Positions 54,946 through 63,868 of a stretch of 64,000 nt of DNA are shown piece after piece; position 1 is the stretch's first letter; the number at the start of each line of letters is the position of its first letter. The stretch comes from Planctomycetota bacterium (GTDB lineage Bacteria > Planctomycetota > Planctomycetia > Planctomycetales > Planctomycetaceae), in the NCBI GenBank assembly GCA_030836185.1, contig JAURQH010000021.1, forward strand, positions 159,091 to 223,090, in the 5' to 3' direction. The translations under genes and the position numbers were made by a program. The notes under the pieces were generated by a model. It made no database searches. It was not told the DNA's origin and saw only the letters and a list, made by a program, of their open reading frames with translations.

Positions 54946-57165
54946 ATGTCCATCCGTCTGGTTTGGCTCTTACTGATCTTCGTTCTCTTCAGCCCTCTTG
55001 TCGAAGCAAGTCCCCTCACCGATCAACAAGAAATTTTGCGAGGCGTCAGCTCCCTCGAAATTGGTGGATCAGTCGGTACGTTATTGGTTTATGGAGAAAA
55101 TGCCGTCACGTTTGCTGAGGGCGAGAAGAACGAAATCAGTTATCCTGTCGCTGCAGCAGCTCGACTTGGAGAAGGTCGTCTGGCCGCGTTTGGTCATGAA
55201 TCAGCATTCGGAGGAAAATTCGACGCCAACGAAAAAGCGCTCACCAATTTACTGACTTGGCTATCCGGTCAAGATTCTTCACTGACCGATCTCAAAATTG
55301 CCGTTCATAGCAATCGAGATTTTGCGAAAGCTCTGCGTCAACGAAACATAGCCTTTACCGATTTGAACTCGAACAGTTGGAAAAAAACTCTTTCGGAGTC
55401 TGATGTGATTGTTGCCAGTGTGGGGGCGATGACTCAAGCGGAAGCCGATGATTTAGCAAGCTTCGTGAAAGCAGGAGGCGGGTTGCTCTGTGGATTTCCG
55501 GGGTGGGCTTGGTCAACTTACATTGCAAAAGAAAAAGGAGCCGTCCTCAAAGATGAATGTCCTGCCAATCACCTCTACCAGCAAGCGGGTATCGTTTGGA
55601 CCACGAGTACTGTTTCGCTTCCCAATCAACGTGCCCGACTTTCTTACAAAGATTCGTTACTCAACACGAATGTCACCTTCTTACTCGACGCCATTGAAGA
55701 CCCCAAAGACTCAAAAAAAATCTCCCCCCAAACAGTGGCATCGACCTTATTGCAAATTGGAGGCAGCATTCCGAGTGACGATACAAGAGTGATTCCCAGA
55801 CTCAAGACTCTCTTAAAAAAATCCCAATCACAACTGGTGGCACCGACCACAAAAAAGACAATTAGTCGGGAACAAACCCAAGCGTATCTCGGCTGCCTGC
55901 TCGACTCGGTCTATGCGGCCTCTGCTCCTCCCGAAGAATTGATGCCTTCCGAGTTGGGAATTCCCTCTTTGGGAAATTGTCGCAAAGCAAGTAAGCGACA
56001 GACAATGACCCTCAACATCAACACTAAAAAACATGGGCGCTATGGATTTGGAGCTTATGCTTACCCCGGCGAACTCGTTTCCATCACAATTCCTGAGGCA
56101 GCCGTTGATGCCGGATTCAAAATCAGAGTCGGAGCCCATTCCGACAAGCTCTGGGACAAAGACAAATGGGAGCGACCACCGCAAGTTGATCGAGTTTATC
56201 CAATGAATGCTTCTTCGATCAAAGTAGCCAATGCTTACGGCGGATTGATTTATCTTGAGGTTCCCCGTAATTGCAAAATGGAATCGGTTGATCTACAGAT
56301 CGACAATGTGATTGCAGCACCTTATTACAAACACGGCGTCACCGATCCGGCTGATTGGCGATCATCGATTCGGAATGCTCCCGGCCCTTGGGCCGAACTC
56401 GAAACCGGAAAAATCATCCTGACTCTTCCTTCAGATATGATTCGTGGTCTCGATTTTCCTGACAAGCTCATGGACCACTGGGATGAAGTTCTCGATGCGT
56501 GTGCCGATCTGGCGGGCATTGATCGTGATCGTCCGCGTCACGAACGGATTGTTGCCGACGTGCAACCATCAGTCGGCTATCTCCACTCCGGTTATCCAAT
56601 TGTGGCCGACATGAAAGCTTCTCCCCGGATGGGAAACTACGAAGAAATGGTTTCTCAAGGAGATTGGGGTTATTACCACGAATTAGGTCACAATCATCAG
56701 AAAAAGGAATGGACGTTTGACGGCACTGGCGAAGTGACCTGTAATCTGTTTGGGCTGTATTGTTTTGACACCATCCATAACGGCAAAGCCAATCACCGCT
56801 TCCAGGATATGACCAAATGGTACGCAGAAGCGCGCGCCCACATTGCGGGAGGAGCCCCCTACGAGACTTGGAAGTCCAAGCCGTTCCTGGCACTTACGAT
56901 GTACGAGCAATTGGCAAGAGAGTTTGGCTGGGAGCCCTTCAAGACAATCTTTGCCGAGTACCAAAAGATGCCCGCTGGTCAAAAACCCAAGACTGATCTC
57001 GCACGCCGTGACCAATGGATGATTCGCTTCTCCCAGCAAGTCAATCGTAATTTGGGTCCATTCTTTGAAGTCTGGGGGGTTCCGACAAGCGAAACGGCTC
57101 GAAAATCCATCGTAGATCTCCCCACCTGGATACCAGACTCGTTACAGATGAATGTGAACCAGTGA
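54946..57165 (+). CDS. Peptidase M60 (enhancin-like) family protein, secreted
   Basis: 739 residues with a signal peptide (about 1-21). The zinc motif is HELGHNHQ near residue 578, followed by a Glu in EVTCNLF, as in M60 peptidases that cut mucin-type glycoproteins. The N-terminal 300 residues look like a ThuA/amidotransferase-like Rossmann domain ('VGAMTQAEADDLASFVKAGG', 'GGGLLCGFPGWAW'). The central part has beta-sandwich text (NIN-TKKHGRYGFGAYAYPGE type) typical of M60 proteins. Substrate is unknown. It follows the PEP-CTERM gene, and the two could be a secreted protease pair. Confidence 0.87.
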   Translation: MSIRLVWLLLIFVLFSPLVEASPLTDQQEILRGVSSLEIGGSVGTLLVYGENAVTFAEGEKNEISYPVAAAARLGEGRLAAFGHESAFGGKFDANEKALTNLLTWLSGQDSSLTDLKIAVHSNRDFAKALRQRNIAFTDLNSNSWKKTLSESDVIVASVGAMTQAEADDLASFVKAGGGLLCGFPGWAWSTYIAKEKGAVLKDECPANHLYQQAGIVWTTSTVSLPNQRARLSYKDSLLNTNVTFLLDAIEDPKDSKKISPQTVASTLLQIGGSIPSDDTRVIPRLKTLLKKSQSQLVAPTTKKTISREQTQAYLGCLLDSVYAASAPPEELMPSELGIPSLGNCRKASKRQTMTLNINTKKHGRYGFGAYAYPGELVSITIPEAAVDAGFKIRVGAHSDKLWDKDKWERPPQVDRVYPMNASSIKVANAYGGLIYLEVPRNCKMESVDLQIDNVIAAPYYKHGVTDPADWRSSIRNAPGPWAELETGKIILTLPSDMIRGLDFPDKLMDHWDEVLDACADLAGIDRDRPRHERIVADVQPSVGYLHSGYPIVADMKASPRMGNYEEMVSQGDWGYYHELGHNHQKKEWTFDGTGEVTCNLFGLYCFDTIHNGKANHRFQDMTKWYAEARAHIAGGAPYETWKSKPFLALTMYEQLAREFGWEPFKTIFAEYQKMPAGQKPKTDLARRDQWMIRFSQQVNRNLGPFFEVWGVPTSETARKSIVDLPTWIPDSLQMNVNQ

Positions 57166-57244
57166 GAGGACTGTCCAAGTTGAAGCCTGCTGGCTAAACT
57201 AAGCATTGGCAGTCTTACTTATCCAGGTCGTGGTTTGAGCTTCG

Positions 57245-58243
57245 ATGAAACGGTTTGTCTCGTTGGCCATCTTGTTGACGCTTCTGGCGTCATTTGGAAC
57301 GATCGGATTTCATTTGACATCCGAAACTGACTGGTTGGATAGTCTCTACCAGGCCATCATCACACTCACAACCGTCGGCTCACGTGAGCCTCCCAAACTC
57401 GATTCTGATGGCAAAATCTTTGTCATGGTTTATTTGATACTTGGTTTGGGCGTCTTCAGCTACAGCGCATTTCAAATTGGTTCAGTCGTCGTCAATGCGG
57501 AACTCCGCGGCATGTTTGAAAGACGGAAAATGCAAAAGCACATCGATCAACTCAAAGACCACTACATCGTCTGTGGACTCGGCAGAATGGGAGACACCAT
57601 CTGCGAGTATTTGCAACAGCGGGGTAAACCATTTGTCGTCATTGATAATAATGAATCGAGGCTGAATGAAATTTGTGGCGGCGATGGCTGGAATTATATC
57701 CACGGCGATGCGACTGATGACAGCATTCTCAAGAGTGCAGGGATCGACCGGGCCAAATCACTCGCCAGCGTGTTGCCGACCGATGCCGATAATGTCTATG
57801 TGATTCTTTCAGCACGGTTACTGAATCAGAATGTACAAATCGTAGCTCGTGCCGGTAATGAAAAAGCGGTTGAGAAAATGGAACGGGCGGGCGCGTCGCG
57901 GGTCATCAGTCCTTTCAGTACGGGTGCCGTTAAAATCGCTCGATTCATGCTCAACCCGAGCATCGAAGATTTCCTGGAAGTCGCCGATAACCGAGGAACC
58001 GATTGGGAACTGGCCGATGTGCAAATCTCTGAGAAAAGCACACTGATTGGAAAACAGTTGATGGAAACCGACCTTCGCGACCGCGGTGTGATGGTGATCG
58101 GAATACGTCGTGTCGATGGCGAACGCTTGATGCCTCCCCCCGGAACAGCCATCATTAAGGCCGGAGACAGTCTGTTCGCTTTCGGTTCAACAAATGCCGT
58201 CAATGCCATGATCAGCGAGTCGAGTGGCGAGAATACAGATTAG
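57245..58243 (+). CDS. Two-TM potassium-channel-like protein with RCK domains and altered filter
   Basis: 332 residues. Two membrane helices flank a pore loop that reads ITLTTVGSREPP near residues 38-50. The normal filter is TVGYGD or TVGYGE; here Ser-Arg replace Tyr-Gly. The TrkA-N domain (YIVCGLGRMGDTICEYLQQRG, VVIDNNE, and GDATDDSILKSAG) and TrkA-C (about 260-325) follow. It is homologous to the gene at 21516. Ion selectivity is doubtful with this filter. It stands alone on its strand, before cysH. Confidence 0.88.
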   Translation: MKRFVSLAILLTLLASFGTIGFHLTSETDWLDSLYQAIITLTTVGSREPPKLDSDGKIFVMVYLILGLGVFSYSAFQIGSVVVNAELRGMFERRKMQKHIDQLKDHYIVCGLGRMGDTICEYLQQRGKPFVVIDNNESRLNEICGGDGWNYIHGDATDDSILKSAGIDRAKSLASVLPTDADNVYVILSARLLNQNVQIVARAGNEKAVEKMERAGASRVISPFSTGAVKIARFMLNPSIEDFLEVADNRGTDWELADVQISEKSTLIGKQLMETDLRDRGVMVIGIRRVDGERLMPPPGTAIIKAGDSLFAFGSTNAVNAMISESSGENTD

Positions 58244-58366
58244 CGAACACGCAATTTCAATCCTCTGGTCCTGTCAATTACCGGACAGCAGGTTAAAATT
58301 GGCTTTTGATAACCATTCACGTTTCACAACGATATTCGTTTCCGTTTTGTACAGAATTTCTGAATC

Positions 58367-59158
58367 ATGGCCCGCCTGACCCAAGCCGACCTCGTCGATC
58401 TTAACCATAAATTTGAAGAACGAACTCCCGTTGAACTCATTCAATGGGCGCACGAAATGTTTGGGGATCGATTGGCGGCCATCTCGGCAATGCAAAAAGC
58501 GGGGAGTGTCTTATGTCACTTGATGTCACAACTCGAATTTGGGCTAAAAGTTCTGTTTGTCGATACGGGAGTCAACTTCCCCGAAACGCTGCAAACACGA
58601 GATCGTATTGCCGAACAATATGGCCTCAACGTCATCACGCTCGAACCCGAACTCAGCATGGAAGAGCAAACCGCCAAGCACGGTGTTCTGTATTTGACGG
58701 TTGAAGGGCAACAGGAATGTTGCGACATGCGGAAGACCAAACCGCTGACAGCCGTCAAGGGCGAGTATGATGCGCTATTAGGGTCGCTGCGTCGTTCTGA
58801 TGGAGGTAAGCGAGAAAGCTGCCCGATTTTGGCCATTGATGAAAACATGAACTGCCTGCGGATCAACCCCATGGCCATCATGGACGACGAACAGCTTGAA
58901 TCCTATATCAGCGAGAACGACGTCATCACCAACCCGTTACACGATCAGGGTTTTTCCACGATCAGTTGTAACCGCTGCACAACGCCCGTTCTTCCCAACG
59001 AGCCAAAGCGAGCCGGTCGCTGGAGACACTTGGGCCCTTGGTCGGTCTATTGTGGAATTAACCCGACCGACATGGACCCCGCAAATTCTCCTGCCATCGA
59101 TCTTCCTCAAGATCTTGTGGACCGGATTCTCGGCCGTGAAACGGACTTCATGATTTGA
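58367..59158 (+). CDS. cysH: Phosphoadenylyl-sulfate/adenylyl-sulfate reductase
   Basis: 263 residues. It reduces activated sulfate to sulfite in assimilation, using thioredoxin. The PP-loop ATPase-like fold has [20 protein letters not shown] near residues 60-80. ECCDMRK near 116-122 and CNRC near 201-204 give the paired CC and CxxC that bind a [4Fe-4S] cluster, so it belongs to the cluster-bearing type, usually using APS. The catalytic Cys lies in WSVYCGINP near 228, where others read ECGIH. No cysN, cysD or cysI are adjacent. Confidence 0.95.
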   Translation: MARLTQADLVDLNHKFEERTPVELIQWAHEMFGDRLAAISAMQKAGSVLCHLMSQLEFGLKVLFVDTGVNFPETLQTRDRIAEQYGLNVITLEPELSMEEQTAKHGVLYLTVEGQQECCDMRKTKPLTAVKGEYDALLGSLRRSDGGKRESCPILAIDENMNCLRINPMAIMDDEQLESYISENDVITNPLHDQGFSTISCNRCTTPVLPNEPKRAGRWRHLGPWSVYCGINPTDMDPANSPAIDLPQDLVDRILGRETDFMI

Positions 59159-59173
59159 TCGCCAGAGACAATA

Positions 59174-59422
59174 TCAGGGGATCCAGGGAAAGAGCTGACC
59201 GTACCAGTTATAAAAGTCTCCGATCAAATCAAATTGTTGCGACAAATAAATCAATGGTAAGTAGAGCGTTCTAAAGTTTTCATCGCCAGGTCCAGCAAAC
59301 AACGGATAAACAATTGGCGGACTGAGGACGTAGAGCAATGGAAGAAAAACCAGCCCCACCACAAGGATGGGGCCGATTGAACTTTTCTCTCGCTGAACGA
59401 GATCTCGTTCGCTTTCAGTCAT
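59174..59422 (-). CDS. Small single-pass membrane protein
   Basis: 82 residues from the ATG at 59422 (AAGGAA upstream). A hydrophobic stretch, IGPILVVGLVFLPLLYVLSP, near residues 15-35, makes one membrane helix; the remainder is aromatic-rich with YLPLIYLSQQFDLIGDFYNW. No family recognised. It lies 13 bases after the end of the upstream gene on the same strand and probably shares its transcript. Confidence 0.6.
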   Translation of the reverse strand: MTESERDLVQREKSSIGPILVVGLVFLPLLYVLSPPIVYPLFAGPGDENFRTLYLPLIYLSQQFDLIGDFYNWYGQLFPWIP

Positions 59423-59435
59423 AGAATTCCTTGCG

Positions 59436-60350
59436 TCATTTCTCGAAAGAGTACTCGCCACTGGCCACTTGTGGCGAATTCTTCGCCTCTTTTTTGCGCT
59501 GGGCGATTTGTTGATCGACAAATTCGACCAACTGTTTCGACTGACGAATATCCGTACGGCTGAAGAACTGACTGACTGCACCACCAAGGTGATGTTCCTT
59601 TTTGGCCGCCAATTGCTGATAGCTCATCTCATCGGTTAAATGCCAAGTCGCGGCTTGAGCAGTCTTTTGAGGGACTTTTCCCGTAGCGACCCAAGTTAAC
59701 AACTCCTTGAGTTGTTCATCGTTGGTGTAGTCATCGACCGAAACCAGATGATAGCGATTCCTGCGAGACGGAGTCTTCAAACCGTGGTTCAGACAAACAC
59801 TGTTGAACTGCAACTTCACACGACGCTGCGGCGGAATCGAAAAGAACGGCGCACCGGGAGCAAAAAAGTTATTCGGCTGGCGGTTGTTGCCGTTGTTGTT
59901 TCCATTCAATTGAAAGCCGTTATTGTTGTTGCCGGTTTGAGCGGTTCCTCCACCCACCGATTGATTGCCGCCGGTCGCTCCTTGATTTTGGCTTTGCTGA
60001 TTGTTGGGTCCAAAAATGTTGTTGTTCCCATTCCCGTTGCCATTCAAAAACTGTTTGAGATTTTGCACACCAACAAACGCGGCAGGCATCTTAACAGTCA
60101 ACGGCACATCACTTTTGTTCTCAATAAACACAAAGCCTCCCGCTTCATTCTCGGGAATCAGCCACGCTTCGAGAGTTCCCGCTTTGGTCGCTTCAAAGAA
60201 CGCGACCTTCTCTGCATCGGGATCGAACTTCGGTTTTGTGATGGTCGGCAACCGTCGGGGAGATTCGGCTTCTGCTACCGAAGTGAAGAAGGCCGTGGCT
60301 ACTATTCCTGCCAAGCATCCGGCCACCGAAACATAATAAGATAACTTCAT
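59436..60350 (-). CDS. Secreted protein with Asn/Gly-rich linker, unknown function
   Basis: 304 residues from the ATG at 60350 (AAAGGAG upstream, signal peptide SVAGCLAGIVATAFFTSVAEA). Residues about 25-110 form a small beta domain ('LEAWLIPENEAGGFVFIENK', 'LTVKMPAAFVGV'). A low-complexity stretch of Asn, Gly and Gln, about 65 residues, follows and is probably flexible. The C-terminal region has FNSVCLNHGLKTPSRRNRYH and a helical end. Not recognised. The frame continues upstream without a signal peptide, so this start is preferred. Confidence 0.7.
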   Translation of the reverse strand: MKLSYYVSVAGCLAGIVATAFFTSVAEAESPRRLPTITKPKFDPDAEKVAFFEATKAGTLEAWLIPENEAGGFVFIENKSDVPLTVKMPAAFVGVQNLKQFLNGNGNGNNNIFGPNNQQSQNQGATGGNQSVGGGTAQTGNNNNGFQLNGNNNGNNRQPNNFFAPGAPFFSIPPQRRVKLQFNSVCLNHGLKTPSRRNRYHLVSVDDYTNDEQLKELLTWVATGKVPQKTAQAATWHLTDEMSYQQLAAKKEHHLGGAVSQFFSRTDIRQSKQLVEFVDQQIAQRKKEAKNSPQVASGEYSFEK

Positions 60351-60576
60351 CGACAAGCTCCTTTCGTGAGGATTTCTCACGCGGTGTCCCGCCTGTCGTC
60401 TCCAATCAGTCCATGTTCGACTGCGAATGGAGTGGCCCTCGACATTCACCAGCGTAAATGTGGATTGATCGATCTCCCGGAATCGGGAAATATGAACACC
60501 TGAAATCATATCCCATTTCTCAAGATGCTGCAAAGAAATTCTATATTCACAGGCTAAGCTATATGTCAGACAAGAG

Positions 60577-61416
60577 TTACGCCGCTGGTCGAAGAGTGTG
60601 GGGTTCGTGCATCTCTGGGACTCTTTTGCGCAAACCGACCCAGCGCGGTATCTGGTCCCATTCCAAATTCGGTTGTTTGCCGGCGACAAGAAACACATGC
60701 GATCCATTCCGCGGAATGGTGACAAAGTGGACGCGGAAACCAATTCGTTGCAAGAACAACGATGCGTTCTTTGCGCTGAAATGCCAAAGCTGCTCGCAGG
60801 TTTCTTCACCCCACATCTCTCCATGCAGGACGGCAGATAACTTCGGCATTCGTGGTAACGAGAGAAACAAAACTCCGCCCGGTGCGAGCACTCGATGAAT
60901 CTCTAAACACGCGCGTTCGGGATTATGAAAGAAACCGGGGCGATCCGCGGCATGAATAAAATCGAAAATCTGGTCCCGCAAACTCATCTCTTCCAACGAC
61001 GACTGGTAAACTTCCAATGACTGTTCACGAGCGTCCTCCCCAAAGTGTGGTAACTTCTCCAAACCCATCGCTTCAAACTTCTTTTCACGATCAAGTTGCT
61101 TCAGAAGCAAGCCATCGCCGCATCCCAAATGTAAGGTGCGAATTATGCGTTGTCGAAGAAAAAGAGTTTTGACCAGCTTGGTCTGAAGACGATAAATGAT
61201 CCTGCGTCGAATTTGCCAACCAGTCTTCTTTGCCGTGTCAAATTGTCGCAAGTATTCCTGTTGAACTTTCTGTACCGAAGGAATCTTCTCGGCATAAACG
61301 AATTCACAATCGATGCAGCGTTTGAGCGGACGTGATCCGTTCAGGTAGAAGAAGTGAAATTCGTCACTTCGACAGACCGGACAAACGTGATTGGTATAAC
61401 CACCAAATGAACTCAT
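60577..61416 (-). CDS. SAM-dependent methyltransferase with N-terminal zinc ribbon
   Basis: 279 residues from the ATG at 61416. The N-terminus has CPVCRSDEFHFF and then KRCIDCEFVYAEK, a two-Cys-pair zinc ribbon seen in methyltransferases of O-antigen and sugar-modifying clusters. The SAM motif I reads TLHLGCGDGLLLKQL near residue 94, and EIHRVLAPGGVLFLSLPR is motif VI. The C-terminus ends in a Pro/Arg-rich tail. Substrate unknown. It diverges from the sulfatase. Confidence 0.83.
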   Translation of the reverse strand: MSSFGGYTNHVCPVCRSDEFHFFYLNGSRPLKRCIDCEFVYAEKIPSVQKVQQEYLRQFDTAKKTGWQIRRRIIYRLQTKLVKTLFLRQRIIRTLHLGCGDGLLLKQLDREKKFEAMGLEKLPHFGEDAREQSLEVYQSSLEEMSLRDQIFDFIHAADRPGFFHNPERACLEIHRVLAPGGVLFLSLPRMPKLSAVLHGEMWGEETCEQLWHFSAKNASLFLQRIGFRVHFVTIPRNGSHVFLVAGKQPNLEWDQIPRWVGLRKRVPEMHEPHTLRPAA

Positions 61417-61738
61417 CGCACAACCATAATTTGTATCGAGGGAACGGTTCCCGAGGGAGGCATCATTGGGAACAAAAAGGATGGGATCAATGTGAGACGA
61501 GTTGTAAATGGACAGACTGAACAGGGTCAATCGGGAGCATCCCCAAGAAATGCGTTTGCACAACTCTGGGGGTGAGCCTGAGTCTCGGTCATTGTCACAT
61601 TTACAACGATGGATGTGGATCCAGAAGGATCTTGACCTTCGCCATGTGTCAGAAACTCGTTATCCCAAGAAGGCGGTTGCACTTCTGTTCTTCAATGATT
61701 CAGATAAGGTCTTTTGACTGCTCAATAAGGTCTCTATT
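61417..61738. other. Divergent intergenic gap with two direct repeats before the sulfatase
   Basis: About 320 bases between the divergent methyltransferase and sulfatase genes. ATAAGGTCT occurs at 61704-61712 and again at 61725-61733, 21 bases apart, so on the same face of the helix; the second copy includes the ribosome site AAGG before the ATG at 61739. I see no good promoter and no credible gene. Confidence 0.45.
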
Positions 61739-63175
61739 ATGTTTTCACGGAATCTCTTTGTGCTCTCTTGCGGCATTCTCTTATGGGGATCGGCACCCGT
61801 TTTTTCCGCAGCATCGCCCAACCTCGTATTAATTCTCGCCGATGATCTGGCCTGGTCTGATGTCGGTTGTTATGGCCACCCTTGGCACGAAACACCACAC
61901 ATCGACCAACTTGCTAACGAGGGCATGAAGTTCACGCGGGGTTACGCTCCCGCTCCAATTTGCTCGGCTTCCAGAGCATCGATTCTCACCGGCAAAACCA
62001 CAGCTCGTTTGAACTTTGAATTTGTGACCAAGAACGAAGCCGGTTTTCAGAACATCGAAGGTGAAACCAGTTTGAAGGCTCCACCTTTCACCCTTAATTT
62101 GCCACTGGAGGAGAAAACGATTCCCGAATATCTCAACGATCTCGGTTATCAGACAGCGTTTTTCGGGAAATGGCATTTGAATCAGCACCATCAACGGTAT
62201 CTGGGTTGGAGTCCCACGCACGGCCCCAAGTCACAAGGCTTTCAGATTGCCGAGGAAGATTTCGGCAGCCATCCCTATTCCTGGGGAAAACAGACACCAA
62301 AAGAGATTGTCACAAAAGGCCAGTTTCCAGACGACTCCATGATCGATCGAGCGTCAAATTACCTCAAACAAAAGCACGACCAACCATTTTTTCTCATGGT
62401 CTCGATGTTCCATGTTCATACTCCCGTCAAAACGGAATGCCAGTGGTTGCTCGACAAGTATGAACGAAGCATTCCCTCAGATTCGCCTGCGAGAAAAAGA
62501 CGAGTGACCTATGCAGCATTCGTGGAGACTCTCGATCATTATGTTGGCAACCTGCTCACTGCTATTGATGCTGCAAATTTGGCGGAAGAGACTCTCGTCG
62601 TGTTTCTGTCCGACAACGGCGGTCATCCCGAATACGCGACCAACGCTCCCCTGCGCGGTTCCAAATGGAACTTGTATGAAGGAGGCATTCGTGTGCCGTT
62701 TGTGATGCGCTGGCCCGGTCAAATCAAACCCGGTACTCAATCAGAAACTCCCGTCATTGGCTACGATTTGTTACCGACCTTCGTCAAGCTGGCGGGAGGC
62801 TCTGCCAACAAGGTGGATGGCATCGACATTTCTGCGGTCTTCAAGAATTCGGACCAAGATTTGGACCGCTCATTGATTTGGCATTTCCCGTATTACCATC
62901 CCGAAAGAGGATACAAGCACGCCATTGATGAAATCGGCATCGGAGATTTCGCAGTGAGTAAAACCCATCCGCAGTCCGCCATCATGCAGGGCGATCACAA
63001 ACTGCTCTATTTCTATGAACAACCGCGTGAAGAACTCTATGATCTTTCTGATGATCGTGGCGAACAGAACTCATTAACGAAATCCCGGCCAGCAGTTTCC
63101 AACAAGTTACGCGATCAATTGCTGCAACAACTTCGCGATCAAGACGCACGATTTCCGACAAAGAAAGAAGACTGA
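61739..63175 (+). CDS. Formylglycine-type sulfatase, secreted
   Basis: 478 residues with a signal peptide (about 1-22). It hydrolyses sulfate esters, probably of sulfated polysaccharides. The metal site begins ILADDLAWSDVGCYG, and the sulfatase signature reads CSASRASILTG near residues 74-84, with Cys to be converted to formylglycine. DNGGHPEYATNAPLRGSKWNLYEGG (given here in pieces) is the second metal site. It is of the 'arylsulfatase A-like' planctomycete group, where dozens of copies occur per genome. No formylglycine-generating enzyme is adjacent. Confidence 0.95.
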   Translation: MFSRNLFVLSCGILLWGSAPVFSAASPNLVLILADDLAWSDVGCYGHPWHETPHIDQLANEGMKFTRGYAPAPICSASRASILTGKTTARLNFEFVTKNEAGFQNIEGETSLKAPPFTLNLPLEEKTIPEYLNDLGYQTAFFGKWHLNQHHQRYLGWSPTHGPKSQGFQIAEEDFGSHPYSWGKQTPKEIVTKGQFPDDSMIDRASNYLKQKHDQPFFLMVSMFHVHTPVKTECQWLLDKYERSIPSDSPARKRRVTYAAFVETLDHYVGNLLTAIDAANLAEETLVVFLSDNGGHPEYATNAPLRGSKWNLYEGGIRVPFVMRWPGQIKPGTQSETPVIGYDLLPTFVKLAGGSANKVDGIDISAVFKNSDQDLDRSLIWHFPYYHPERGYKHAIDEIGIGDFAVSKTHPQSAIMQGDHKLLYFYEQPREELYDLSDDRGEQNSLTKSRPAVSNKLRDQLLQQLRDQDARFPTKKED

Positions 63176-63262
63176 ATTTCTTAACGTAAAATCAAATGCA
63201 TGCCCAAAAATGATGGACATCTGGAATCAGTCCGCTTGCAAGGTCGTGATTTGATTGAATAA

Positions 63263-63868
63263 CTACAAACCTTCAATCACTTCAGCACCATCTCGAGTGA
63301 AAAGTGCCTTAAGTGTGCCAGCTTTCAATAGATCCCCTTGAATTGTTCTGACACTTCCATCGGCCAAAAGAATTAAAAATCCAAAGTAGTATGGCTCTCC
63401 AAAAGTTTTCACCGGTGCTTCTTGGTTGAGTTTAAGACCGCCTGGTTTTGTCCAAATGTCAGCCTGCATAGGCGAGGTTTCAACAACAAAGATTGTATTG
63501 GAAGTTCCGTCCAGAAAGTCTCGAAGTCTGACTCCTTGACTTGTTGGAAATGCCGTCGTTTTGCCTTCGACGATATGAAAGGTTGTTGTCCCTTCCTTGG
63601 TGATTGAGGAGCTTGCGAACACATCAGGCATTTTGGAGATAAGAGCTTTATTGTGATGGCTATCCCAACGCTCATCGAGATGAAACTCCGAGTAGAGTTT
63701 TCTATGACCAAGAAACGGCAATAGATGAACACGCCAGCTCAGACCGTCTCGATTACCCAGATGATCTCCTTTCGCAGCAGGTAAAGCTCCATATGTGTCT
63801 GAGTAGTTATGAAGCGATAATCCGATTTTCTTGAGATTTCCGGTCTCAATCAGTAAGTCGTTATGAAG
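63263..63868 (-). pseudogene. DUF1559 protein, 5' end cut off by an insertion sequence
   Basis: The minus-strand frame ends at 63263 and reads upstream through LPFLGHRKLYSEFHLDERWD and DGLSWRVHLL to NLKKIGLSLHNYSDTYGALP. These are the familiar DUF1559 motifs, in the order of the family, with the usual final segment FLDGTSNTIFVVE and the late LLADGSVRTIQ. The prepilin-like N-terminus (FTLIELL) that DUF1559 proteins have is missing, because IS sequence begins at about 63868. In the joined frame no start codon of the gene survives. Confidence 0.85.

Noticed and set aside
61508..61717. 69-residue open frame before the sulfatase
   Set aside because: No recognisable content, overlaps the likely regulatory region.
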